Shown piece after piece: positions 47,834 through 61,454 of a stretch of 64,000 bases of DNA (position 1 is the first letter of the stretch; the number at the start of each line of letters is the position of its first letter). Source of the DNA: Rhabditoides inermis (taxonomy: Eukaryota > Nematoda > Chromadorea > Rhabditida > Rhabditidae); NCBI GenBank assembly GCA_963966185.1, contig CAWZYM010000299.1, positions 62,001-126,000 on the forward strand, written 5' to 3'. A program made the translations under genes and the position numbers. Under the pieces are notes generated by a model. The model ran no database searches. It was not told the origin of the DNA and saw only the letters and a list, made by a program, of their open reading frames with translations.

Positions 47834-50800
47834 TCAGAGGATAGTGCACTTCTCGCGGCACACTCGTTGTCTGCCGTACTCCATGCGGGCTACCGTATCC
47901 AGCTTCTCCGCAGAGGCAGGCCACGTTTTCGAACGGTTGTACTTCTCCATATCAGGAGAATGGGGCGGGGCTTGAGGGGTGGTTTCGGCAGAGGAAAGGG
48001 GCGTGGTTTGAGTGGGCGTGGTCTGCGAGAGGGTGGGAGAGATGGATGGGTCCTTGTCAGGCAGAGTTGCAGCCGGGCGTCCAGACAATACAGTGTGGCG
48101 ACGGGACGGGAAACGCTTCATCGCCTTGAGAAAGTTCTGAAATGCAAGGGGTGACTCTCTCTCTCCCACCCCCCCCCCTCTCCTCACCTGGTCCTGGTCT
48201 CTGAATGTCATGGGTATCCGCCCGGGCGACTCCCCTCCGTCCCCATTCGCATTCACTGGCGAATCCATCTCCGACGGAAGAGACGTGCAACGCCGCATCG
48301 CATAGCTACAAACGGGAAACAAATACACAAACCACAAGGTTCTCCACCCACCTCATCGCAGCAGCAGCTGCGTCGACCATCTCCTCATCGTCGTCGTCTC
48401 CGCCCCCTCTAGCCCCGCCCACTCCTTCTGTCTTTGTCTCGCTCCGACGACGCCCACCGACTTCGGCTGCACAGCGAGGCAGGATCTTGCGCTCCACACT
48501 GGAAACAAGTCATTTGAAACCTTTCGAAAAAAAGTGGAAGCAAGTTTCTATCATTCACTGACCACCATAGAACACCAATCAACTACAGTACTCACCGGAA
48601 CCGCTTGTGCTGTCGGAACGGGTTCATTACACCGCCCAGAGCCTCCTGCGCCTCGCGGGCCACCTAGAATTTGATCAATCGAATTAATTAATCAATACTA
48701 ATCAATCGATACTAATCAATAACCCACCTCTCTGGCCAGCTCCTCGACAGCGGTGAGGTTGTGGTGCGGGACGGCGACGCCTACAGGTGAATCGTGTGAA
48801 CACACAAGTATTCAAACTATATGTTTCACTACTAATTTTAGAATCAAGTCCCGATTGCAGGTTAAATTTTGAGCACGATGTGCGTTTATTACGGGACAGT
48901 CACAATAGACACGCTCCATACTGTACCACTTGTCCCACCCACCTTCGTTGAGTGTGGAAATGTGCTTGCAGCTCGTCTGCTGACTCAGTCTGCCCCTGCT
49001 CGGTCGACGAAGCGCCGCGTCGCTCCGAGAACGCGCCAGGCGAGTCGTCACGTCTTCTGAAACCACGTCTCCCATCTCTTCATGTCCTTCCGCTCTCGCT
49101 CTCTCTCCCTCCCCTCTTCACTCACCCTGTTCCTCTGCCCCTCCTTCCACCCTCCACCACGCGGCTCGCATACGCAACAGACGAGAGTGGATCACATCGA
49201 AAGACGGACGCGACAAAGGGTCCAGCTGCAATAGACTACATGAGAGAGAGACAGAGAGAGAGAGACAGAACCCTCCTCCCTCCTCCCCACCCACCAGACA
49301 GCACTCGAAGGCGAGCTGCAGGAGCTGGAGTGGAGTGTCGGGCGGGCAGTACGACGCGAACAGAGTGTAGTGCAGGCCGAATGAGGCCGTGCGGTGGAGG
49401 CCTGCATGCAAGACACAATCACAACACGTTTCACCTCCCAGAGTTAGGGTCTAAATATTCAAAAGGAGATGTCCAACCAAACACCATACAAATATACATT
49501 TCAGTCCCATCTCAACTCAATCCATTGTAAAAAGTATTTAATACACGATTGACAAAGTCATCAATGAAATCCCAAATGATGCAGAATGTCAGTAATTCAA
49601 ATTCAAATCTCCCGCCCACCCACTCACCACTGTCCGGATCGGCCTCTATACGAGCAATCATCTGACACAGTATCACGCCAAACGAGAACACGTCCGACTG
49701 AAATCGATAAATCAATACACGCTCTTGAGAATTGATAATCGATAATCAATCAATACCTTCTCGTCGTAGTACTGTTCCTTGAGGCACTCGGGACTCATGA
49801 AATACGTCGTCCCCACCTGAGCCAGTTTCTCACCCTGAAAAATAAATGTTATTTATTAATAATAAAAAAAAGTACAAAATTGACCGAGCTCGCCGACGAT
49901 TCTGTATTCACATCCCATTCTTCAATCTAAAGAACATAAATATGTAATAACATGATGGAATAACAACCGTGGAACAATTGGTCCGCAGCGATACAGGACA
50001 CTGCGAGAAAAGAGAAGAGGCTAATGCAAGACACAGACAGTTCGTACCTGTTTGGGAAAGGGGCAGGAGAGGCCAAAGTCAGCGACGACCGCCGCCATTC
50101 GACCAGCACCCTCGTCTCGCAGCAACACGTTCTGCAAAAAAAGATGTTTCACAAACACATTGAGTCAACTGAAAACCTGATCTCAACAATCATAGGTTAC
50201 AAGACACGAGGAAAGAGACGAGAGGACAGCGGACGGACCATGCTGGTGAGATCCCTGTGTATCATCTCCTTGCCATGCAGGTATTCCATCGCGTCAGCCA
50301 CTTCCGTCGCATACCCCACACGCACCGACCACGGCAACGGACTGAAAAGAGTACATTCATTATATCACTCACTTTGTCTTTGTTAATATATTTTTAACCA
50401 CACCATATAAACATTACGTTCTACGTACAAACCACATAAAGTCAAATGATTTCGCCTTAATTCCACGATTCCACCTATTTAATGAATCAACGAGATGCAA
50501 AAAAAAATCAAATCACTAAACACACCTGCTCCTGTCGAGAATGAGGCGCGCCAGACTGCCACCCGCACAGTAGTCGACCAGAAGGTGCACGTCCCACAGA
50601 CCTGCACGCACCACTCGATAACTATCAATCGATAATCAATCGATACCTACCCTTTGGCGACACATCCACGCAGAGTCCCTTGAGCGCGAGCAGAGAGCGG
50701 TGCGAGAGACGCGACATGACACGATACTGAAAGAAACCTTCAAAATATTGCAAACGCAATAGATCGTGAATTGAAATCGCAACAAACACAGTAAATCTAT

Positions 50801-51951
50801 ATACAAACGATGAAACCAAACAGAGACAGAAAAAAAACTGCAGATCGCAAGATCAAGAAGTCGGATTGGGTGACTCGCTACGCGTTTGATAAAACCAATA
50901 ACCAACAGCAGTCCCTCCATTCTCCCACCCCCTCGCCCCTGCCCACCTCGTTGGCGACGTCTGCCTTCCTGTCTTCCTCCGCGTCTCCGGTCGCCGCCGC
51001 CCGCTTGCTCACCTTCAACACCATCACCTCACCCGAGTCGCGAACGCGCACCTGCAACACAAGCTCATACTCCAACTGAGAGACTTCAGTCTATTCAGTC
51101 ACATGTCGCTATCCATCATCTGTCCATGTTTGTTTCAGATCAAGCTCTTCAGATTATTACAACTTGGCTAGTGTTGTTTCGCTAAAGTGAGCCGGGAAAC
51201 ATATTTCAAATATAAACATTGTGTTCCTTTTCCACTTCCGCCTTCCTAGTCCTAGATCATTTTCCCTCCACTACTCCTAGCGTCTCTCTGACAGTAGACA
51301 GACAGACACCAATCATCACACCATTCCCCACTTCCGCTCCTCTCAAAAGTAGCTCTCATCTCCATTTTTCTCCCGCTCCAAACAATAACATGTCCATTTT
51401 CTCTCTCTAATAGCACATCTCCTAACAAAATACACGACTTCTAAAAATTGACACTATCATAGTCACCAAAACCGATGCATCCCCTATGAAAAACATCATT
51501 TTCGATCATTTGATATCATAGGGCCAATCGTAAAAGGCACTGAGAAAAGAAAGCGTTTATCGTACCGTAATCGGTGCGCTGACCGAAAGGGCACTCACTC
51601 ACTAACCCTCCCTTTGCCAAACCAATCTGTCTTAGTCATCTTCTTGCAAACCCACTTGCACGCTCCAATAGCCCGGCAAGTAAAGAAAGTGGAAAGAAAG
51701 AGGGATTATCACAGTCCGTCATACCACTTCACACGCCAATCCCTCTCCCCTTTCCTTTACCGTCAAATCCACACGACTGAAATAGCACACTCCACACACC
51801 CATCCACGCGCCGTGCAAAAAGAACTGCCTTTCTCACTACGCATACCGACTCTCGTGGCCGTCGTCGTCTTCGCAAACCTGTCGACTTACAGTAATTAAT
51901 GGATTACTCGGTCAAGAGTGGTCGAGATGGCTGGGCTGGCGTCACGCCGAG

Positions 51952-51983
<32 letters not shown>

Positions 51984-52980
51984 CTCCCCCTTCCTCGTGA
52001 GTCGAATCATGCCAGATCAAGCGACCGCCCAAGGCCACAAAAAGCCACTGCGATTGCGCACAACAAACATCACCCTCAATCGGCCATCTTTTTCCTCATC
52101 CCTTCATCCAAAACCACGTGTCGTCGAAAACACAACAACCACCCAGCCAAAACCGAAACTTGTTGCTACCGTCGTAAACGTCAGCAGCAAATCCCGCAGC
52201 AACCGTCAACAACAACTAGCGACCAGGTAAACAAAAACACAACCACACACCTTGCTGACGACGCTGAAGAAACCCTCGCCGAGGCTGCCGAGATGGTCAA
52301 AGTCCTCCATGTTGAAGAGGCGACCGACGGCAGCCGAGATGGGATGGCGGGGACGCGCCGACAGATCCAGCGAGTGAGAGCCACTGCAAGCACGAGGAAA
52401 GCGATAGTCAATCGATAAAGGACCACCCACCGCGAGTGGGCAACCATGGCGTGAGATGGCGGGTACACCTCCAACTCCGGCATCGCGGAGGTGGAGGCGA
52501 GTTCGTCGTCGAGTGTACGAGAGGGGAAGGGAGGGAGGGGAGGGAGGGCAGACGAGGGAGACGGCGGCACACTCTCCTCTCCCGAAGAGCAAGGAGAGCC
52601 AACGTCTGCAATACACACAGTCAAGCCAAATATGCGTTTCACATAAACACTAGGAGTTCACAAAAAAACAGGCAACAACGACCGACACGCACAAATGACA
52701 GGCCGAGACAATGAGGGCGGTCGAGAAATGCGGAGAGGGACATGCAAATGGAAGACGTGCCAGATAGAATGATCAGAATGATGGCACACTCACCATTCTC
52801 CTTCTGCGCCACACTCGCAGTCGCCGAGACGCGCAGTCCGGCGCCTACTCGCTGTGTGCACGCGTGCGCATCCAGCGACGGAAGTCTGCAACTCTCCGTC
52901 AGTCTCTCTCTCTCTCTCTCTCACCTGTTCGTATTCCTCTGATTGATCTCATTGAGCAGCATCACATTCGACACCATCAT
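47834..52980 (-). CDS. TESK/LIMK-type protein kinase
   Basis: Minus strand, about 15 exons. A start at 52980 (MMVSNVMLLNEINQRNTN) leads to a Ser/Pro-rich N-terminus and then the kinase domain: glycine loop GSLGEGFFSVVSKV, the Lys of EVMVLKVSKR, VMSRLSHRSLLALKG, VDYCAGGSLARLI, the catalytic loop MIHRDLTSMNVLL, AAVVADFGLSCPF (DFG), TTYFMSPECL (APE region), SDVFSFGVILCQMIARIEAD and the late FECC...LDPLSRPSF. HRDLTS-x-N and ARIEADPD are typical of testis-specific-kinase/LIM-kinase relatives, which phosphorylate cofilin and control actin. No LIM or PDZ domains precede the kinase, so TESK is the better fit. A long Pro/Ser/Thr-rich tail follows, ending CREKCTIL. A 10-residue acidic insert (EEWDVNTESS) lies in the activation segment. 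Catalytic Lys, Asp and DFG are present, so it should be active. Confidence 0.9.
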
Positions 52981-54874
52981 CTTCTTGTCGGCTTCTCTTC
53001 TCGCTAGATCCGAGAAGAGCCAATCGATTCGAGGGTAGATCGCTTGAGCGCGGCGCAATCACCTCATCAACTGCAAAAAATAGAACAACTTACAGTAAAA
53101 TGAAACATACGGATACAGATTGGCGAGCATGGCACGGAAAACGACATTGAATATGTAATCGGCCAAACCAAAACATCACTCGACTGATGCGCAACCGCAC
53201 AAAAGCGGAACCAAAAACGATCCAATCAAATTGCATGTTTCATGTTTCGCTCGCATCAACGGTAATTGATACAGACACGCGAAAGCTGCGTACGCACATA
53301 GAGTAACATAGATCAGAACGAATCATCAGAGAGCCAACACTGACACCTGTGTGAAATGCCAAAAATGGCGAAACACTGGGGCAATAAAGACGGCGAGAGA
53401 GGGAGAGGGAGAAAGAGGGCGGTCGTGTCATGACTCACTACAATCACTCCGCCTCTGCCCACATCACACCACCCGTATACAAAATGACCTCACTGCCTCA
53501 CTCCTCCACAACACACATATCACTTCTTCTTCTTGCTCCCTCCTTCTCCTTCTCCTCTCCACTGCTCCTGCTCCCAAGGGGGCAGACGCAACCAGTCAAA
53601 ACAAGAATGATTCAACATACGAGGAGATGTTAACACTCAAATGTCACGTACACCATAAAACATTATCAAAGCTATCATGCCTAACAAACCGTAACGGTAC
53701 AAAGAGAAAGACATAAGACCTTGAGACGACATGTCTAGCTGGCCAATGAACACGCGTTCAACACCTGGGGCGACCAGGCTCATCAAACAAACGATCAGAG
53801 TGTCACGTAAGATCTATGACCATCTACGGTCGACAAAAACGTTCCATCGATCCACATTTCCATGTGAATCACACTCTTATTCTTGCGCACACAATCCTAG
53901 ATGGGCAAAGAACGAGAGAGCGAGCGAGCGGACCGCTCAAAAACATTTTCCGAAAAAGCCGAAATACAAACACGCGACATCTATCGACCAGCGCTCACTC
54001 ACTGCTCCTCCATTCCTGATCAATGCAATCACAAAAGACAATATCATTCGGCAACAGACATCGAAACAATCACACTATTGTACAGCCAACAATACAATAC
54101 TTGAAAATAGCGCACGAAACCAGGTCACAAGTACGCCACTCTTTCACTCGCACAGTACAAACAACATTGTTATATGACAAGAGTGTGAAAGGTATTGGTT
54201 TGAAGGTAGACACCGCCATATTTGGCAGTGTTCAAGTGAAAGAGGGAGAGAGAGAGAGAAGGCAAACTGTACTCGCTTCGACAACTCGACTCCCCGTGTG
54301 CATTACTTCAGTACGCAGAACAGTGCAAACACGGGTAGTTTATCGCCCATTCACGCCTTTCTTCTGTCGACGATCGACGTCGCACTCGCTACAGGCACAC
54401 CCAAACACAGACACACTAACGCGACGCGCTCACTTTCACTCCCTCCCCTGCCCCTCCCCTCACACTCACATACCATAAGCTGTTTGTTTGTGTTCACACG
54501 ATGCAAGCACGTGCAAACACAGACGACCACGCGTACATGTACAATACTTAAGTAAGACGATCAACATTTATCGGCTGGCTGCAGCATGCACGGGTGACTA
54601 TGCAAATTTCTCTCCCACCTTGCGTATTCCGCACTCAGGCGCGAGAACCATCGAGTGAGAGAGTGCATCGAGTGGAGAGAGCGAGAAGTGATAAGGGGTG
54701 AGACAGTGTGCTGTCGGAGAGTAGGCAGAGAGTGAGAGATCAGCTGATCGGGGCGACAGGACGACGCATATACCGCATTCCTCAGATCGAAACGGGCGAT
54801 AGCTGCGAAAGAGCCATGCGCAATGCAAGCGAAAGGGTCATAAATGGACCATGCAAGGAGAGTGAATCGGCGAC

Positions 54875-54920
<46 letters not shown>

Positions 54921-57900
54921 AGAGAGAGTGAGAGAGAGAGATGCCGTCTCTGGGCGCGCACAGAAAGCACACCGCCGCCATGGCTCAAGTGCAGTTTACG
55001 ACGGCTCCGGCGCCGTCTCGTCAATTCACTCGGTCGGAACACAAGTATGCAAATGGCGAGATCCCATCGCTCTCACTCGCATAAAGGGTCGCCGCATCAA
55101 ATGGATATGCGCGAGATCCGAGATGTGCGAGTTGAAGAGAGGAAAGAGAGAGACACGAGTTCGATATTCCCATGCAATCTCACCCTACTCTCTACTCGCA
55201 CACACGCCTTCATTCGAATCCGGGCCGAATTCATTAGCGCGCAGCCTCTGGTGTGACAGATGACCATTTAGATAAATGGACATACATTCCACAGCGGACA
55301 CATGCAAATCGCACCAGTCGCCCCGAATCACAGCAAATGCGCCACCGCCGCCAGAGAGCAATGCATAACAACAATGCTATAGTAGTTGTAGTAGTACTAG
55401 TACGAAAGAGGCGCTGCCTGCCTGCCGGCCTGCTGGAATAGTGATAACAATGATTCAACGATAAGACGCAAATCACGGCAAATCCGCCGAGAAATTTCGG
55501 AAGTACAATGTACATTAGCCAGATAAGACGGGGCGGTATGATAAGGGCGCGTTTCAAATTCTCGAGATGGCTAGCCATGTATCTATGAGGCGTCCTCCAC
55601 TCCACACTCCACTTGCTAGAATTCAATTCGGCCGCGCGCAACCGCAGGAGCAGAATTGCAGCAGTCCTCCTTGTCGCCCCGCAAAAAGCGGCTAGCGACC
55701 CGGGAATCCGGCTAGAATGAATTTATTCACTATCCATACCATACAGCCAATCCACGCAACCAGAACTCTTCGCCCGCCCGAAACAATCAAATCCTGCTTC
55801 CACTCCCGCTAGCGCAATTTGCATTCACTCATTCACACAAAATCACGCCGGCGCTTCAAAAAGTGCACCAATCTGTCAGCGGCGGGAGAGGATGACGGAT
55901 GCGAGTATAGTGAAAACTATTGAGAGGAAAAAAGCTCAAAGTACAGTATAAACAAACAAGAGAATCCCCCTTTTCATCAGTCGCCTTTCAGTGGGAGACG
56001 CGTGGCGCGCGGGCGGAAGTGACAATACTTGTTCTCGTCACTAGCATGAGAAAAGAAGCCGCGTTCCATTCACGCCCCACCCCACACAGTACGATTCGAG
56101 CCGACAAGCTGTGATGCGAGACTACAATGCCACTACCAACACACACAAAAACAGCGCGACGGCCGCGCCTTCGAAGTTTCCAAAAGTGATTCACAAGAAT
56201 GAAGGCGGCGGCGGCCGCGAATGTGGGATGAGCAGGGTGATCAGAAAACTGTGGTGGTGCAATGACTGACACTGAGAGATGAATGACTGATGCAATGATC
56301 ATCTATTGTCGTGAAAGCTAGAATTCCAGCCAGCTTACTTTTCCAGCTTGGCTTCGCTAGACGCCTTTCTCGTCTATTAGCTGTCAACACTACTACGTCA
56401 ACCACGCTCCACTCCCACTCACACATAACCACAACCAAAAGCATAAGCTCCAGTAAACTCACTCCAAGTTGTGAAAACAACAACACGTCAACACGCAGCG
56501 AGAAAAAACTGCTCCAAAAAAACGAAATTCTCACCGGGATACCTAATCCTTTGCGAGCTCATAAAATATCCCCTCTGTAATTCCAAACGCCAAGGGGATC
56601 AAATTCCGCATCCCAAAGACAGCAGCAACATCCACATAAAACAATTGTGGAAATGGAAATTCTAGAAGAGACGCGAATAACTGGCAAAATGGTGCAGTGA
56701 TGGTAGAATCAGACAGCAGGTGGCAGCATAAAAATATCCGTAAATGAGAGAGCGCACACCACACATCCCCCAAACAACTCGCTTCTCCTGCATATTTCTG
56801 CAGGCCGTCAAAATTCGCGTGACTATGCGGTCATTTTGCAAGAACCGGAAATCGCAGTGATGGGAATGCATGCCTACTCACTCTTCTATTGGCTTCTCGC
56901 TTCTCCCCTCGCTCTGATCACACAGCAATCACCGGATTGTGTCAGCACAGCCAACGCCAACGCGGCCAAAACAACAACGCTAAGCCTGGGTGTGGGAAGG
57001 AAGACCCGCGGTAAAACTCCCAAACTAGCTGCACGTTTCCATGTCAACAGTGAGGAGTGAGGAAGCCAAGAAAACTGAACGAAGCAGTGGGAGAGAAAAA
57101 CGCACAGATCGAGCCACACTGACACCAAATATGGCAGAGGACAGACGAAAAGAGCGACAGCTACGTTTCGCAATATCCAAGCAGGGCTCACGGCACGTGC
57201 ATACACATTCACACTCACTACTCATCACATACGCGGGCGCATAAAAATGCGCAGACAGACGCCGAATAATAAGTGTGTCAAGTTTGAATAGCATGGAATG
57301 CGATAGTGAGGGTGAGCGAATAGCTCTCTTCTAACACTCGCAAAGAAAGAAACCTCGAGAAGCAGGCCAACAATAAACAAACGAGAGAAGGGCGAGCACA
57401 AAGAAAACTACGTACGCCGCCCGGAAAGAAACATAAACTATAAACAACAGTGTGTTTTGCATATTATAATAATATTATAGCCTGATAAGGAGAATGGATA
57501 AATGTAATAAGATACATGGAGACTACAGGAACTGGAAATAGGCGAAAACCACTACACAACTGCACTGCGCGACACACGACAGAAAAGACGCTCTTTTGGC
57601 GGGACGCCAGCTGGGGCGAGAGACTGCGCTCGGAGAGGAGGGTCAGACGCACGAGTACGCGACGCAGTACGCCTAACGCGGAGAGCGAAGACAGCGTCTG
57701 ACCGGTGAGAGAAAAGAATCAGCTGTGCGGCCGGCCTCGCGATCAATACCCTATGCAAATTCATGCAAAAGTGAGAGAGAGTGCAGAGAAGCGAGAGACA
57801 AACCAAGGATTAACATGATCCGACTTGCACAATCGAATGAATAGACGAGAGGAATGCGGGTGGAACAAAGCTTTCTACAAATACCTCTCTGTTCGCTTGA

Positions 57901-58735
57901 ATGGATAGAAGCGTGCCAGCCAATGTAAAAATCTGACAGTACAGAGACTATTTGCACTCTGAGAACGTTTCTAGAACAATGCCAGTGAACAAGCTGGGAT
58001 GTGTTGCGAACAGACAAGGAAGAGGGAACACCCCCACGCAGACAAAAGCTGCACTTTCGTGTGTTGCTCGGCCAGAGCAAAGGAACATCTGCGGCCTCTG
58101 CACTGGCTGCCATTCTCCCAAAATACTCTAGCATTCCCACTACTCTAATTGTAATAACACTCACCACACGGAGAAAAGACGAAGTATTCGTCAACCGTTA
58201 TCAATAAACAGCCGCCTCTCTCTTCCAAATTGCTGAGAAACCAGGTGCAAATCACTTGCACAAACAAACATCGTGCCTACACACATGAGGACACACGTGT
58301 ATTGTACTCTCGCGTTCGTCTCTCGATCACAATGTTTGTGTGTCTTCGTGATTGTCCGCTGCCAATCCCTTCGCCCTCTATTCATCCCTCTCAAAGAGTC
58401 GAGATCGAGACTCGCGCCCTAGTGGCAACGGCCAGAGGACAAGGTCACAGAACGGCAAGAGGAGGTGGCTGGCTATAGCGGACATTGCCGAGGGGACAGA
58501 ACTACTCTCGATACATGTTAGCTAGCAGGCTATCCACAAGTATCATGAAAACAACTACCGGTCGACAGAGTCATTAACTCGTATTGTAGCCATGTAATCT
58601 CTCTCGAGGATTAGACTACGAAATTTACGATTCTCCACGCTTGGGGATACATGTTAGGCGGATAACTAGTTAGCCGAAATCGAGTGCGATCTGCGCGGCA
58701 GCAATAACTATAAACCAACAAATCCTTGGTTAGGG
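52981..58735. other. 5.7-kb region without recognised genes
   Basis: I found no spliced coding structure or domain on either strand. It may contain the promoter and non-coding 5' exons of the kinase gene and distal regulatory sequence for the collagens. A GA microsatellite lies at about 54879-54935 and a GAGTG-rich stretch near 54650-54740. Base use looks unique rather than repetitive. Confidence 0.45.
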
Positions 58736-58744
58736 TATAAAAAG
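58736..58744 (+). promoter_or_regulatory. TATA box of collagen gene 1
   Basis: TATAAAAAG lies 112-120 nt upstream of the ATG. The ATG is one base after a CTTTTCAG acceptor at 58847-58854. The short interval looks like an outron or a 5'-UTR intron. Confidence 0.6.
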
Positions 58745-58855
58745 CAAGATACAAGATGCGAGTGATCATTCAGAACAACTGTCCATTCACTCAATTTTTG
58801 TCAGTTTTCTCCAGATTACTAGAATTAGATAATAGAGTGAAGGTCGCTTTTCAGT

Positions 58856-59966
58856 ATGCAAGTGCACTCTGGTGCTCTACTGGCCTCCTCCCTTTCGGCT
58901 CTCGCCCTTGCGGCTTGCCTCGTCTCGATGGCAACTATCTACCACGAGGTTCACGGATTCTGGAGCGAGCTTGAAGGAGAGATGTACCAATTCAGGGTGC
59001 GTATCATTCCACCGTTGAGTAATCTTATGTTATATTCAATTTTCAGGATATGACCGACAATATGTGGAAGGACATGCAGTTGATGTCGCTCCAAGTGCGC
59101 GCCCGTCGTGCTGCCTACGATGGTGGATACAAGGTGAAAAGACAATAAAACGTTAATACGCTGACAATTAGGCTTCCGGCTCTTCCGCTGGATACGCATC
59201 CGGAGGCGGAGGAGGTCGAGGTGGATATGCAACCGGTGGATCTGAAGGATACGGATCGTCTCCATCTGCCCCAGTTTTCGCCAACGCTCCTTCCGGACCC
59301 GAACCCGGAAGCAGCTGCCATTGCAACGCCGACAACAAGTGCCCGGCTGGCCCGCCTGGACCTAAAGGATATCCCGGATCACCTGGAGCCAACGGATATC
59401 CCGGACGCGATGGACAGGACGGAGCCGACTCTGACGACATCGAAATGGCCTCGCTGGCATCTGACATGTGCTTCTCCTGCCCTCAGGGCCCTCCCGGACC
59501 TCCTGGACCCAGCGGAAACGCCGGACCTCGCGGAATGCGTGGAGAGAAAGGACGCCCCGGAAAGGCTGGCAAGGACGGACACCCCGGAGCACCTGGAGAA
59601 ATGGGAGCAAATGGAAACGCTGGAAAGCGTGGAGCCGACGGACCTCCCGGATCTCGTGGAGCTGATGGTCGCAAGCCCATGGGCCGCCCTGGACCCAAAG
59701 GAGAGCGCGGACCGGGCGGAGACCAGGGACCTCAGGGAGACGACGGAGCTTCGCCTTCGTCCGGCGTACCCGGACCCGCTGGAGCACGCGGAGCTGCAGG
59801 AGCGCCTGGAGCGACCGGAGTTGATGGAGCGCCCGGTGCCGAAGGAAAGGTCGGGCGAGTTGGATCGGACGCGGCCTACTGCCCGTGTCCGTCTAGGGGA
59901 CACCACAGCGCGGCAGTCCACGGAGCAAGCTCCACCGGATACAAGGATGGGCACAAGAAGCAGTAA
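58856..59966 (+). CDS. Nematode cuticle collagen (copy 1)
   Basis: Three exons: 58856-58996, 59047-59133 and 59172-59966. The N-terminal block (MQVHSGALLASSLSALALAA, then MATIYHEVHGFWSELEGEM) is the nematode cuticular collagen N-terminal domain with its uncleaved hydrophobic segment. VRARRAAYDGGYK gives the furin-type processing site. A Gly/Ser/Tyr-rich spacer, a C-x-C...C cluster (SCHCNADNKCPAG), a short Gly-X-Y block, CFSCPQ, the long Gly-X-Y block with small interruptions, and the YCPCPSRG cluster follow, ending HKKQ. Chains trimerise and are cross-linked through the cysteines and through Tyr in the secreted cuticle. A direct neighbour of the near-paralogue at 60342, so tandem duplication is likely. 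Confidence 0.96.
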
Positions 59967-59984
59967 CTCAATTGCTGATATTCT

Positions 59985-60002
59985 TTTCTCCGCCGCCTGT
60001 GC
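59985..60002 (+). other. 3'-UTR hairpin of collagen 1
   Basis: CCGCCTGTGCGG forms a short stem-loop shortly after the stop. The second collagen has CCGCACCACTGCGG at the same distance from its stop. Conserved position suggests a role in 3'-end formation or stability, which is not shown. Confidence 0.4.
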
Positions 60003-60242
60003 GGTGTTTTGCATCTATGATAAACACATTTGCATTCACATCAAAATATATGAGCACATGAACGACTCGAAGATATCTTAATGGGATTGTCAACGTTTCC
60101 GCGTATTCTCGCACATCTTACAGCTATGCGACTATGCAACACGTCACAATCACAACACACATGCAATAACACGTTAGCCGGAAAAGAGACGAATAACTCG
60201 TTAGTCGCTGACCAGACAGATCACAACTGACCGCTGCGGTCG

Positions 60243-60279
60243 TATAAAAGGACGCGGCCGGTGATAGTAAATATCACCG
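60243..60279 (+). promoter_or_regulatory. TATA box and start-site hairpin of collagen gene 2
   Basis: TATAAAAG at 60243-60250 is followed by an 8-bp perfect stem (CGGTGATA / TATCACCG, loop GTAAA) at 60259-60279, about where transcription should begin. The upstream word ATAACTCGTTAG resembles ATAACTAGTTAG upstream of collagen 1. Confidence 0.6.
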
Positions 60280-60341
60280 TTTCCGCATTCTATATTCAGT
60301 AACAATTGTCGAGCATCAACACATATTGTGTGTCTTTCAGT

Positions 60342-61407
60342 ATGCAAGTGCATTCTGGTGCTCTACTGGCGTCCTCGCTCTCGGCGCTCGCCCTCGTGGC
60401 TTGCCTCGTCTCGATGGCCACCATCTACTCCGAGGTGCACGGATTCTGGAGCGAGCTCGACGGAGAGATGGACCAGTTCAGAGTACGTCACTGTATGTTA
60501 TTGCTTCTTATTGTCCCATTTCAGGCGATGACCGACGGTATGTGGAAGGACATGCAGTTCATGTCGGTGCAGGTGCGCGACCGCCGTTCCGCTTACAACG
60601 ATGGATACAAGGTAGGTAACGAGAAAATGACAAAGAAAATAACCAGTACAAACGTAGGCCGCTGGATCTTCCGGATCCGGAAGCTACGGCTCTTCTCCCT
60701 CTGCCCCTGTGTTCGCCAATGCTCCTTCCGGTCCCGAGCCCGGAGGCAGCTGTCGTTGCAACGCGCAGAACAAGTGCCCGGCTGGACCTCCTGGGCCCAA
60801 GGGATCGCCCGGATCTCCCGGAGACAACGGACACCCCGGACGCGACGGACACCACGGAGTCGACTCCGACGACATCGAGCTCCACTCGCAGGACAGCGAC
60901 CGCTGCTACTACTGCCCGCCCGGACCCCCTGGACCTCCCGGACCCACCGGACAGGCTGGACACCGCGGAATGAAGGGAGAGAGTGGACGCCCCGGGAAGA
61001 TGGGCAAGGACGGACACCCCGGAGCGCCCGGAGAGAGTGGAGCCACTGGCCCCTCTGGAAAGCGCGGACCCGACGGACGTGTGGGAGACAGGGGAATGGA
61101 CGGACGCAAGCCGATCGGCCGCCCCGGACCCAAGGGACTGAGCGGACCCGGCGGAGACCAGGGACCTCAGGGAGATGCCGGAGCCTCGCCTACCACCGGA
61201 CCTCCAGGCCCCTCTGGACAGCCCGGCCCGGCTGGAGGTCCGGGACCGGCTGGAGTGGACGGAGCTCCCGGAAAGGAGGGAAGCGTAGGACGCGCCGGAG
61301 CCGACGCGGCCTACTGCCACTGCCCCGCTCGCGGTCACCAGGGAGGAGTGCACGCTGGAGGATTCAGGTCCGGTGCAGGATACAGGGACGGATACAAGAA
61401 GGAGTGA
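60342..61407 (+). CDS. Nematode cuticle collagen (copy 2)
   Basis: Three exons, 60342-60482, 60525-60611 and 60658-61407, with intron positions identical to copy 1. The N-terminal block differs from copy 1 by only a few residues (HEVHGFWSELEGEM against SEVHGFWSELDGEM). The processing site is VRDRRSAYNDGYK. The cysteine clusters SCRCNAQNKCPAG, CYYCPPG and YCHCPARG are conserved. The Gly-X-Y region is very Pro-rich and the tail is Gly/Tyr-rich, ending YKKE. The start is chosen at the ATG one base after CTTTCAG; an in-frame upstream ATG at 60306 lies in the presumed outron. Role as for copy 1, a structural cuticle collagen. Confidence 0.96.
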
Positions 61408-61448
61408 ACGCATTCACATCTACTCACTTCGCCGCACCACTGCGGTGT

Positions 61449-61454
61449 AATAAA
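61449..61454 (+). terminator. Polyadenylation signal of collagen 2
   Basis: AATAAA lies 42 nt after the stop, downstream of the conserved 3'-UTR hairpin. Confidence 0.7.

Noticed and set aside
53731..54478. Overlapping plus-strand frames of 148-151 codons
   Set aside because: Thr/His/Ser-rich without domains; they overlap each other in different frames and lack coding-like periodicity.
59221..60081. Long Asp/Leu/Glu-rich frame on plus and Ser/Arg-rich frames on minus over the collagens
   Set aside because: Shadows of the Gly-X-Y coding sequence in other frames.
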